From the NCBI RefSeq assembly GCF_030719295.1, contig NZ_CP120997.1, positions 2,294,001-2,358,000 of the forward strand: a stretch of DNA of 64,000 bases, read 5' to 3'. A program made the position numbers and the translations under genes. The stretch comes from Streptomyces sp. Mut1. GTDB lineage: Bacteria > Actinomycetota > Actinomycetes > Streptomycetales > Streptomycetaceae. The notes under the pieces are model-generated. The model had not been told where the DNA came from. It worked only from the letters and a program-made list of their open reading frames with translations, and did not search any database. This document shows, in pieces, positions 46,609 through 54,900 of the stretch. How positions within the stretch are numbered: position 1 is the stretch's first letter; the number at the start of each line of letters is the position of its first letter.

Positions 46609-46643
46609 ACGGTCCCGGCTCCCCGAGGGGGTGCCGGGACCGT
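46609..46643. terminator. Terminator between the GT2-TagF gene and obg
   Basis: 11-bp perfect stem ACGGTCCCGGC/GCCGGGACCGT with a 13-nt loop between two convergent genes. Confidence 0.85.
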
Positions 46644-46693
46644 CGTCGTTGCGGGGCTTCGCCGTTGCGGGCTTCGCCGTCAGCGGCTCACGC

Positions 46694-48133
46694 TCACGCG
46701 AACGGGTCGAACTCCTGGTACTCCTTGACGGCCTCGTCGCGCTGCACCTCGCGGTCACGACGGCGCTGGGTGGCCGGACGCTGCTCCTCCAGGCGGTGGT
46801 CCTCGCCCCGGCGGCCGAGCATCTCCGCACCGGCCGACACGGTCGGCTCCCAGTCGAAGACGACCGCGTTGTCCTCGGCGCCGATCGCCACGCCGTCGCC
46901 CGCGCGGGCTCCGGCCTTGCGCAGCGCGTCCTCGACGCCCAGCCGGTTCAGCCGGTCCGCGAGGTAGCCGACGGCCTCGTCGTTGTTGAAGTCGGTCTGG
47001 CGGACCCAGCGCTCCGGCTTCTCGCCGCGCACCCGGTAGATGCCGTCGTCCTCCAGGGTCACGGTGAACCCGGCGTCGTCCACGGCCTTGGGCCGGATGA
47101 CGATACGGGTGGTCTCCTCCACCGGCTTGGCCGCACGGGCCTCGGCGATGATGCCGGCCAGCGCGAAGGACAGCTCCTTGAGCCCGGTCCTGGCGACAGC
47201 GGACACCTCGAAGACGCGGTAGCCGCGGGCTTCCAGGTCGGGCCGGATCATGTCCGCGAGGTCCTGGCCGTCCGGGATGTCGATCTTGTTGAGGACGACG
47301 ATCCGGGGCCGGTCCTCCAGCCCCCCGTACAGCTTCAGCTCCTCCTCGATCATGTCGAGGTCGGAGACCGGGTCACGGTCGGACTCCAGCGTCGCCGTGT
47401 CCAGGACGTGGACGAGGACCGAGCAGCGCTCGACGTGGCGCAGGAACTCCAGGCCGAGGCCCTTGCCCTGGCTGGCGCCCGGGATCAGCCCCGGGACGTC
47501 GGCGATGGTGTAGACGGTGCTGCCCGCGGTGACCACGCCCAGGTTCGGGACGAGGGTGGTGAACGGGTAGTCGGCGATCTTCGGCTTCGCGGCCGACAGC
47601 ACGGAGATCAGCGAGGACTTGCCGGCGCTCGGGTAGCCCACCAGGGCGACGTCGGCAACGGTCTTGAGCTCCAGGACGATGTCCCGCGCCTCGCCGGGCT
47701 CGCCGAGCAGCGCGAAGCCGGGGGCCTTGCGCCGGGCGGAGGCCAGCGCGGCGTTCCCCAGGCCGCCGCGGCCGCCCTGGCCGGCGACGAAGGCGGTGCC
47801 GTGGCCGACGAGGTCGGCGAGCACATTGCCGTCGCGGTCGAGGACGACGGTGCCGTCCGGCACGGGCAGGACCAGGTCCTGGCCCTCCTTGCCGGTGCGG
47901 TTGTCGCCCGCGCCGGGCTGGCCGTTGGTGGCCTTGCGGTGGGGGTGGTGGTGGTAGTCGAGGAGCGTGGTGACGGCCTGGTCGACGACCAGGGTCACAT
48001 CGCCGCCACGGCCGCCGTTGCCGCCGTCCGGGCCGCCGAGCGGCTTGAACTTCTCACGGTGAACGGAGGCACAGCCGTGGCCTCCGTTACCCGCGGCGAC
48101 ATGCAGTTCGACGCGGTCCACGAAGGTGGTCAT
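46694..48133 (-). CDS. obg: GTPase Obg/CgtA
   Basis: 479 residues. The glycine-rich Obg fold ([43 protein letters not shown], about 4-47) is followed by a G domain ([26 protein letters not shown]) and a C-terminal OCT domain plus a charged tail ending EYQEFDPFA. Obg binds the 50S subunit and, in Streptomyces, has been linked to the onset of differentiation (established knowledge). It is transcribed with rpmA and rplU upstream, though a hairpin lies between. Confidence 0.96.
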   Translation of the reverse strand: MTTFVDRVELHVAAGNGGHGCASVHREKFKPLGGPDGGNGGRGGDVTLVVDQAVTTLLDYHHHPHRKATNGQPGAGDNRTGKEGQDLVLPVPDGTVVLDRDGNVLADLVGHGTAFVAGQGGRGGLGNAALASARRKAPGFALLGEPGEARDIVLELKTVADVALVGYPSAGKSSLISVLSAAKPKIADYPFTTLVPNLGVVTAGSTVYTIADVPGLIPGASQGKGLGLEFLRHVERCSVLVHVLDTATLESDRDPVSDLDMIEEELKLYGGLEDRPRIVVLNKIDIPDGQDLADMIRPDLEARGYRVFEVSAVARTGLKELSFALAGIIAEARAAKPVEETTRIVIRPKAVDDAGFTVTLEDDGIYRVRGEKPERWVRQTDFNNDEAVGYLADRLNRLGVEDALRKAGARAGDGVAIGAEDNAVVFDWEPTVSAGAEMLGRRGEDHRLEEQRPATQRRRDREVQRDEAVKEYQEFDPFA

Positions 48134-48201
48134 GGATGAATCCTCCAGTTACATACGTGCAGAAAAGTGCTCGTGCAGCCCTCATAGGTGCAACACGCGA
48201 A

Positions 48202-48241
48202 AGGCGGACCCACTTCCCCTAACAGGAAGTGAGGTCCGCCT
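48202..48241 (-). terminator. Hairpin/terminator between rpmA and obg
   Basis: AGGCGGACC/GGTCCGCCT outer arms and ACTTCC/GGAAGT inner arms, 33 bp after rpmA. It may give partial termination or processing, because obg follows on the same strand. Confidence 0.8.
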
Positions 48242-48273
48242 CCACGTCATACCGCTCGACGAGCGCCGGGAAT

Positions 48274-48531
48274 TCAGCCGGCGATCGGAACGATGTTCAC
48301 CACGTTACGGCCACGGTGCGTGCCGAACTGGACCGCGCCGGCGGCCAGGGCGAACAGCGTGTCGTCGCCGCCGCGGCCGACGCCCGTGCCCGGGTGGAAG
48401 TGGGTGCCGCGCTGGCGGACCAGGATCTCACCGGCATTGACGGCCTGACCGCCGAAGCGCTTCACGCCGAGCCGCTGAGCATTGGAATCGCGCCCGTTCC
48501 GGGTGGACGATGCGCCCTTCTTGTGTGCCAT
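48274..48531 (-). CDS. rpmA: 50S ribosomal protein L27
   Basis: 85 residues: [38 protein letters not shown], and [12 protein letters not shown]. The N-terminus begins directly with the mature-type AHKKG, so no processing extension of the Firmicute kind is present. ATG 48531 has a GAGGA-type site. 14 bp separate it from rplU. Confidence 0.97.
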   Translation of the reverse strand: MAHKKGASSTRNGRDSNAQRLGVKRFGGQAVNAGEILVRQRGTHFHPGTGVGRGGDDTLFALAAGAVQFGTHRGRNVVNIVPIAG

Positions 48532-48545
48532 GTCTCCTCAGTCCC

Positions 48546-48866
48546 TTACTTCGCAGCCGCGGGAATACCGGTGACCTTGATCGCCGTGTACTGCTGGCGG
48601 TGACCCTGGCGACGGCGGTAGCCGGTCTTGTTCTTGTAGCGAAGGATGTCGATCTTCGCGCCCTTGTGGTGGTCCACGATCTCGGCCTGGACCTTGATCC
48701 CGTCCAGCACCCACGGGTCGCTGGTCACGGCGTCGCCGTCGACAACGAGCAGGGTAGAGAGCTCTACCGTGTCGCCAACCTTGGCGGTGGGAATCTTGTC
48801 AACCTCAACGATGTCGCCGACAGCAACCTTGTGCTGGCGGCCACCGCTGCGCACGATGGCGTACAC
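48546..48866 (-). CDS. rplU: 50S ribosomal protein L21
   Basis: 106 residues: [44 protein letters not shown]. The start is GTG 48866 with GAGTGAGA just upstream. It heads the rplU-rpmA-obg cluster, the standard arrangement. The 5' leader holds two GC-rich hairpins (separate entry). Confidence 0.97.
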   Translation of the reverse strand: MYAIVRSGGRQHKVAVGDIVEVDKIPTAKVGDTVELSTLLVVDGDAVTSDPWVLDGIKVQAEIVDHHKGAKIDILRYKNKTGYRRRQGHRQQYTAIKVTGIPAAAK

Positions 48867-48913
48867 GCGGATCTCACTCTCACTCGAAGCGGAAACCCCT
48901 GATGCCAGCCGCT

Positions 48914-48978
48914 CACACGGGTCCGGGGACCCGTGACGATCCGGATTGGACGAGCGGCCTCTCCCGTACGAGCGGGAG
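48914..48978 (-). promoter_or_regulatory. Two hairpins in the rplU 5' leader
   Basis: On the reverse strand, CTCCCG-6 nt-CGGGAG (48961-48978) precedes CACGGGTC-4 nt-GACCCGTG (48914-48933 region), about 50-110 nt before the rplU start. A possible -35 TTGACC lies further upstream at about 49016. They could be an L21 autoregulatory leader or simple structured RNA; nothing decides it. Confidence 0.35.
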
Positions 48979-49025
48979 GTCAGTGCTCAGAGGTGTGGCG
49001 AACAAACGCCGAGGGTCAAGATTAC

Positions 49026-49067
49026 GGGGCCCCGGACAACCGGTCAAACCGGGTCCGGTACGGCCCC
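49026..49067 (-). terminator. Terminator after the glycerol-1-phosphate dehydrogenase-like gene
   Basis: GGGGCC-CCGGAC and GTCCGG-(3 nt)-GGCCCC, two stacked 6-bp stems with a 15-nt loop, 8 bp beyond the stop. It closes the galU-nucleotidyltransferase-dehydrogenase unit. Confidence 0.8.
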
Positions 49068-49074
49068 GCCCCGC

Positions 49075-50136
49075 TCAGACCGCGGCGTTCCTGACGTACT
49101 CGGCGTACGCGTCCCTGATCCCGTCCCCGGACAGGTTCAGGTGCTCCAGGATCGTGTACCGGCCCGGCCTGGTCCGGGGGGCGAACTCGACCACCGAGAC
49201 GAACTCGTCCACGTCGAAGCCCATGTCCTCGGCCGTCACCGGCAGACCGTGGCGCCGCAGCACCTCGGTCATCCGTACGGATTCCTGCACGGCGCCGCGC
49301 AGATGCATCGCGAAGGCCGCGCCGAGTCCGCACTGCTCGCCGTGGCTGGCGGCGCGCTGCGGGAAGAGCAGGTCGAAGGCGTGGTTGATCTCGTGGCAGG
49401 CGCCGGAGGCGGGCCGGCTGTCACCGGCCACCGACATCGAGATCCCGGTGAGCACCAGGCCCTCGGCCAGCACCTGGAGGAACGCGTCGTCGTCCAGGCT
49501 CCCGGGGTGGCGCAGCACGGCCTCACCGGCCTGCCTGGCCATCCCGGCTGCCAGGCCGTCGATGTCCTCGCCGTTGACCCGGTGGGCCAGCTCCCAGTCC
49601 GCCACGGCGGAGATGTTCGACAGCGCGTCCCCGATCCCGGAGCGGACGAAGCGGGCCGGGGCCTCCCGGATGACGTCGAGGTCGATGACGACGGCGATCG
49701 GGTTCGGCACACCGTACGAGCCGCGGCCCGCGTCGTTGTCCAGCGTCGCCACCGGGGAGCACAGGCCGTCGTGGGACAGGTTCGTCGCCACGGCGACCAG
49801 CGGCAGCCCGACGCGCGCGGCGGCGAACTTCGCACAGTCGATGATCTTGCCGCCGCCGAGGCCCACCACGGCGTCGTACCGCCCGGACTTCATCGCCTCG
49901 GCGAGCTTGACGGCGTCGTTCAGCGTGCCGCCGCCCACCTCGAACCAGGAGGCGCCCGGCAGGCTGTCCGAGAGCCGCTCGCGCAGCGCCCGGCCGCTGC
50001 CCCCGCTGATCGCCACCGCCAGCTTGCCCGAGCCGGAGATCCGCTGATCGGCGAGGACACTCGCCAGATCCGCCAGAGCGCCGGGCCGGATGTCGACGAC
50101 GACCGGTGCGGGTATCAGCCGGGTCAGTACTGGCAC
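49075..50136 (-). CDS. sn-Glycerol-1-phosphate dehydrogenase-like (EgsA/AraM family) enzyme
   Basis: 353 residues from GTG 50136. The iron/zinc-type dehydrogenase fold shows VVGLGGGKIIDCAKFAA (about 89-105), ATNLSHDGLCSPVATL (about 113-128), and metal-binding histidines in CHEINHAFDLLF (about 240) and SHGEQCGLGAAF (about 258). This pattern is that of archaeal/Bacillus G1P dehydrogenases, which reduce dihydroxyacetone phosphate to sn-glycerol-1-phosphate. Another polyol phosphate is possible. It overlaps the nucleotidyltransferase gene by 13 bp, so the two act together. From memory this pair is not between rplU and rne in S. coelicolor. Confidence 0.8.
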   Translation of the reverse strand: MPVLTRLIPAPVVVDIRPGALADLASVLADQRISGSGKLAVAISGGSGRALRERLSDSLPGASWFEVGGGTLNDAVKLAEAMKSGRYDAVVGLGGGKIIDCAKFAAARVGLPLVAVATNLSHDGLCSPVATLDNDAGRGSYGVPNPIAVVIDLDVIREAPARFVRSGIGDALSNISAVADWELAHRVNGEDIDGLAAGMARQAGEAVLRHPGSLDDDAFLQVLAEGLVLTGISMSVAGDSRPASGACHEINHAFDLLFPQRAASHGEQCGLGAAFAMHLRGAVQESVRMTEVLRRHGLPVTAEDMGFDVDEFVSVVEFAPRTRPGRYTILEHLNLSGDGIRDAYAEYVRNAAV

Positions 50137-50876
50137 GCGATCTTCCTGCCCTTGGCCAGGTCCTCGTGGTTGTCGATCTCGACCCACTTCACGTCGCCGA
50201 TCGGCTCCACGTCGACCGTGAAGCCGCGGTTGACGAGTTCCTGGTAGCCGTCCTCGTAGTACAGGTCCGGGTCGCGCTCGAAGGTGGTCTTCAGCGCGTC
50301 GGCCAGCTCGGCGGCGGCCTCGCCCTCGATCAGGGTGACGCCGATGTACTCGCCGGTCGCCTCGGCCGGGTCCATCAGCTTGGTGATCCGGCGGACGCCC
50401 TTGCCGTCCTCCACGACGACCTTCATCTCCTCGTCGGCGAGCTGCTTCACCGTGTCGAGGGCGAGGATGATCTTCTTGCCGTCGCCACGGGCGGCCAGCA
50501 GCGTCTTCTCGACGGAGACCGGGTGCACGGTGTCGCCGTTGGCGAGGATGACGCCGTCCTTGAGGGCGTCCCGGCCGCACCACAGGGAGTAGGCGTTGTT
50601 CCACTCCTCGGCCTTGTCGTTGTCGATCAGCGTGATGCTGACGCCGTACTTGGCCTCCAGCGCCGCCTTGCGCTCGTACAGGGCCTCCTTGCGGTAGCCC
50701 ACGATGATCGCGACCTCGGTCAGGCCGACCTCGGCGAAGTTGCCGAGCGTCAGGTCGACCACGGTCAGGCTCTCCTCGTCGCCCTCGGGGCCGACCGGCA
50801 CCAGGGCCTTGGGAAGCGTGTCGGTGTAGGGGCGCAGGCGGCGGCCGGCGCCGGCCGCCAGAATCATGCCGATCAT
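50124..50876 (-). CDS. Sugar/polyol-phosphate nucleotidyltransferase (LicC-like)
   Basis: 250 residues from ATG 50876 behind GGAG. MIGMILAAGAGRRLRPYTDT and LPKALVPVG form the nucleotide-binding loop. VILANGDTVHPVSVEKTLLA and WVEIDNHEDLAKGRKI are typical of small nucleotidyltransferases related to choline-phosphate cytidylyltransferases. It may activate the phosphate made by the overlapping dehydrogenase to a CDP-polyol; the nucleotide and substrate are inferred. It lies 74 bp downstream of galU. No CDP-alcohol phosphotransferase gene is present nearby. Confidence 0.78.
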   Translation of the reverse strand: MIGMILAAGAGRRLRPYTDTLPKALVPVGPEGDEESLTVVDLTLGNFAEVGLTEVAIIVGYRKEALYERKAALEAKYGVSITLIDNDKAEEWNNAYSLWCGRDALKDGVILANGDTVHPVSVEKTLLAARGDGKKIILALDTVKQLADEEMKVVVEDGKGVRRITKLMDPAEATGEYIGVTLIEGEAAAELADALKTTFERDPDLYYEDGYQELVNRGFTVDVEPIGDVKWVEIDNHEDLAKGRKIACQY

Positions 50877-50950
50877 GGGGTTCTCCTTGGTCCTTGGTGC
50901 GGTGTTGCGGATGTCCCGGGGCGGGCGTGCGTACGGGCCCGGCGGGCGGG

Positions 50951-51841
50951 TCAGAGCTCGGCCGCCACGTAGGCGCGCAGCCAGCTGCGGAAGTCGGGGC
51001 CCAGGTCCTCGCGCTCGCAGGCGAGGCGGACGATGGCACGCAGGTAGTCGCCGCGGTCGCCGGTGTCGTAACGGCGGCCCCGGAAGACGACGCCGTGCAC
51101 CGGGCCGCCGAGCTTCTCGTCCGCGGCCAGCTGCTGGAGCGCGTCGGTCAGCTGGATCTCGTCGCCCCGGCCCGGCGCGGTCTCCCGCAGGACGGCGAAG
51201 ACGGCGGGGTCCAGGACATAACGGCCGATGACCGCCAGATTGCTGGGCGCGTCGCCCGGCTCCGGCTTCTCGACCAGCCCGGTCACCCGGACGATGTCGC
51301 TGTCCAAGGTGGGCTCCACCGCCGCGCACCCGTACAGATGGCTCTGTTCGGGCGCCACCTCCATGAGTGCGACGACGCTGCCGCCCTCGCGCTCCTGGAT
51401 CTCGGTCATCCGGGCCAGCAGCGGGTCGCGCGGATCGATCAGGTCGTCGCCGAGCAGCACCGCGAAGGGCTCGTCCCCGACATGGGGCTCCGCGCACAGC
51501 ACGGCGTGGCCGAGGCCGCGCGGGTCGCCCTGGCGGACGTAGTGCATGGTCGCGAGGTCGCTCGACTCCTGGACCCGCACCAGCCGGGCGGCGTCGCCCT
51601 TGCGGGTCAGCGCCGACTCCAGCTCGTAGTTCCGGTCGAAGTGGTCCTCAAGTGCCCGCTTGTTGCGCCCCGTGATCATCAGCACGTCGCTCAGCCCCGC
51701 GGCGGCGGCCTCCTCCACGACGTACTGGATCGCCGGCTTGTCGACGACGGGCAGCATCTCCTTGGGAGTGGCCTTCGTCGCCGGAAGGAACCGGGTGCCG
51801 AGCCCGGCGGCCGGTATGACGGCCTTCTGGATCTTGCGCAT
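50951..51841 (-). CDS. galU: UTP-glucose-1-phosphate uridylyltransferase
   Basis: 296 residues from ATG 51841 (MRKIQKAVIPAAGLGTRFLP), with KEMLPVVDKPAIQYVVEEA, QGDPRGLGHAVLCAEP and GDEIQLTDALQQLA. It makes UDP-glucose, the substrate for galE at 43.2 kb. It lies 105 bp after the rne stop on the same strand and may be read from the rne promoter. The ORF is open to 51886, but that extension lacks similarity. Confidence 0.92.
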   Translation of the reverse strand: MRKIQKAVIPAAGLGTRFLPATKATPKEMLPVVDKPAIQYVVEEAAAAGLSDVLMITGRNKRALEDHFDRNYELESALTRKGDAARLVRVQESSDLATMHYVRQGDPRGLGHAVLCAEPHVGDEPFAVLLGDDLIDPRDPLLARMTEIQEREGGSVVALMEVAPEQSHLYGCAAVEPTLDSDIVRVTGLVEKPEPGDAPSNLAVIGRYVLDPAVFAVLRETAPGRGDEIQLTDALQQLAADEKLGGPVHGVVFRGRRYDTGDRGDYLRAIVRLACEREDLGPDFRSWLRAYVAAEL

Positions 51842-51946
51842 GTGGGGGGCTTTCGTGTCGGGGACGGGAGCGGCCCGGGGCCTCAACGCAGCCGGCCGGT
51901 CCCGCGGGGGGACCGGCCCGACTGCGTCGCGCGCGGTGCGAGGAGG

Positions 51947-54900
51947 TCAGGCCTCGTCGGCCGTGGCCGTGACGGGCGACGCGGTCTGCTGCTCCGCCGC
52001 CACCGTCTTCTTCGCCGCCGCCTTCTTGGCCGTCGTCTTCTTCGCCGCGGTCTTCTTGGCCGCGGTCTTCTTGACGGCCGCCTTCTTGGCCGTGGCCTTC
52101 TTGGCGGTCTTGCGGGCCGCCTTCTTGGCCGGTGCCGGCTCGGCCTCGGCCTCCGCCTCGGGGGCCTCCACCACGACGACCGCGGCCTCCTCGGCCCCCG
52201 CGGGGGGACCGGCGGGCGCGCTGACCTTACGGGTGGCGCGGCGCCGGACACGCGGCGGCGCGGCCGGCTCATCGGCCGGGACCTCCTCGTGCGCGGCCTC
52301 GACCACCGGGTCCTCGGAGGCGACCGGGTCGGGCCCGGACGCCGGCTCCTCGGCGGCCGGAGCGGGCTCGGCGGGCTCCGCCATGACCGGCTCGGACACG
52401 ACCGCTTCGGCCGGGGCGGGCGAGCCCGCGGGGGCGGTCGCCTTACGGGTCGCCCGGCGGCGCGTACGGCCCTGGGGCGCCTCGGCAGGTGCCTCGGCGG
52501 GCGTCTCGGCCACCGGCTCCGGGGCCTTGACGGGCTCCGGCTCCGCGACCGGCTCGGCCACGGTCTCCTCGGCCGGGGCGGACGCGGACTTCGGGGCGCC
52601 CGCCGGGGCGGACGCCTTGCGGGACGCCCGGCGGCGGCCACGGCCGCGCGCAGCGGCCTCGGCCTCGGCGGGGCTGCTGTACAGCTCCTCGTCCGCGACG
52701 AACTCCGGCTCGGGCAGCGCCACCGGGGCGGCGGCCTCCGCCGCCACCTCGGCCTCGGTCTCGGCCTCGGTGTCGGAGACGTGCTCGTGGCCGTGGTCGT
52801 GCTCGTGGTCCTGGCCGGACCCGCCGCGGCGCTTCTTCGAGCGCTTGCCGCCGCCACCGCCGCCCACCGACGCGGGCTGCTCCATGTGCACGATCACGCC
52901 GCGCCCGTTGCAGTGGACGCAGGTCTCGGAGAAGGACTCCAGCAGACCCTGGCCGACCCGCTTGCGGGTCATCTGGACCAGGCCCAGCGAGGTGACCTCG
53001 GCGACCTGGTGCTTCGTACGGTCGCGGCCCAGGCACTCCAGCAGGCGCCGCAGCACCAGGTCCCGGTTGGACTCCAGCACCATGTCGATGAAGTCGACGA
53101 CGACGATGCCGCCGAGGTCGCGCAGCCGCAGCTGGCGCACGATCTCCTCGGCCGCCTCCAGGTTGTTCTTGGTGACGGTCTCTTCCAGGTTGCCGCCCTG
53201 GCCGGTGAACTTGCCGGTGTTGACGTCGACGACGACCATCGCCTCGGTCTTGTCGATCACCAGCGAGCCGCCGCTCGGCAGGTAGACCTTGCGGTCCAGT
53301 GCCTTCATGAGCTGCTCGTCGATCCGGTACGTCGCGAAGATGTCGACCTCGGAGGTCCACCGCGACAGCCGGTCCGTCAGGTCGGGCGCCACGTGCGAGA
53401 CGTAGCCGTAAATGGTCTCCCACGCCTCGTCGCCGCTGACGATGACCTTGGAGAAGTCCTCGTTGAAGATGTCGCGGACGACCCGGACGGTCATGTCCGG
53501 CTCGCCGTACAGGAGCGTCGGCGCGTTGGAGCTGCCGGTGCTCCTGGACTTCTTCCGGATGTCCTCCCACTGCTGCTGGAGCCGCTCGACGTCACGGCGC
53601 AGCTCGTCCTCGCTCGCGCCCTCGGCGGCGGTGCGGACGATGACGCCCGCGTCCTCGGGGACGATCTTCTTGAGGATGGTCTTGAGCCGGGCGCGCTCGG
53701 TGTCGGGCAGCTTGCGGCTGATCCCCGTCATCGAGCCCTCGGGCACGTAGACCAGGTAGCGGCCGGGCAGCGAGACCTGGCTGGTCAGGCGGGCGCCCTT
53801 GTGGCCGATCGGGTCCTTCGTCACCTGGACGAGGACGGACTGGCCGGACTTGAGCGCGGTCTCGATGCGGCGCGGCCCGTGGGCCATGCCGAGCGCCTCG
53901 AAGTTGACCTCACCGGCGTACAGGACGGCGTTGCGGCCCTTGCCGATGTCGACGAAGGCGGCCTCCATGGACGGCAGCACGTTCTGGACCTTGCCCAGGT
54001 AGACGTTGCCGACGTAGCTGGTGGCCTGCTCCTTGTTGACGTAGTGCTCCACGAGCACGTTGTCCTCAAGGACGCCGATCTGGGTGCGCTCGCCGCTCTG
54101 GCGGACGACCATGACGCGCTCGACGGCCTCGCGGCGGGCCAGGAACTCGGCCTCGGTGATGATCGGCACCCGGCGGCGGCCCTGCTCGCGGCCCTCGCGG
54201 CGGCGCTGCTTCTTGGCCTCCATGCGGGTCGAGCCCTTGATGGACTGGACCTCGTCGAAGCCGGTGCCGAGCTCCCGCTCCTCCTTCTTGCGGGGCTCGC
54301 GGACCTTGACGACCGTGCGCTCGGGGTCGTCCGTGCCGTTCTCCGCGTCGGACCCGGCGTCACCGCTGCGACGACGGCGGCGCCTGCGACGGCGGCTGCT
54401 GCTCGACCCGGAGGCGGCGCCCTCGTGGTCGTCCTGCTCCTCGTCGCCCTCGTCGTCGGACTCCTGGGCGGCCTCGGGCTCGTCCTCGGTGTGCTCGGCG
54501 GCGGACTCGTCCTGGTGCTGCTGCTCGGCGGCGTCGTCCTCGGAGGACTCGCCGCGACGGCGGCGGCGGCCACCCCGACGGCGGCGGCGCGACGGCCGGT
54601 CACCGTACTCGTCGGTGTCCTCGCCGTCGTGCTCGGAGTCGTTCTCGCCCGCGGGTTCGTGCTCGTCCTCGGCGGGCTGCTCCTGGGCCGGGGCCACCTG
54701 CTCGACGGGCTCGGCGTCGGCGGCCTCACCGCGACGGCGGCGACGGCGGCGCGATCCGCCCTGCGGGGCGGCCTCGGCGGGGGCGGTGTGCTCCTCGGCC
54801 GTGGTGATCTCCTCCTCGGGCTCCTCCTCCTGCGAGGCGGGGCCCGCGGCGGCAGCGGCGGCGGCCGCGGTCTCCGGGGTCTGGAACATCGGCTCGGCGA

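Noticed and set aside
51985..52140. Frameshift origin of the Lys/Ala tail of RNase E
   Set aside because: The tail keeps the Streptomyces codon signature in frame to the stop codon, and KTAAKK-type tails are common in this protein group.
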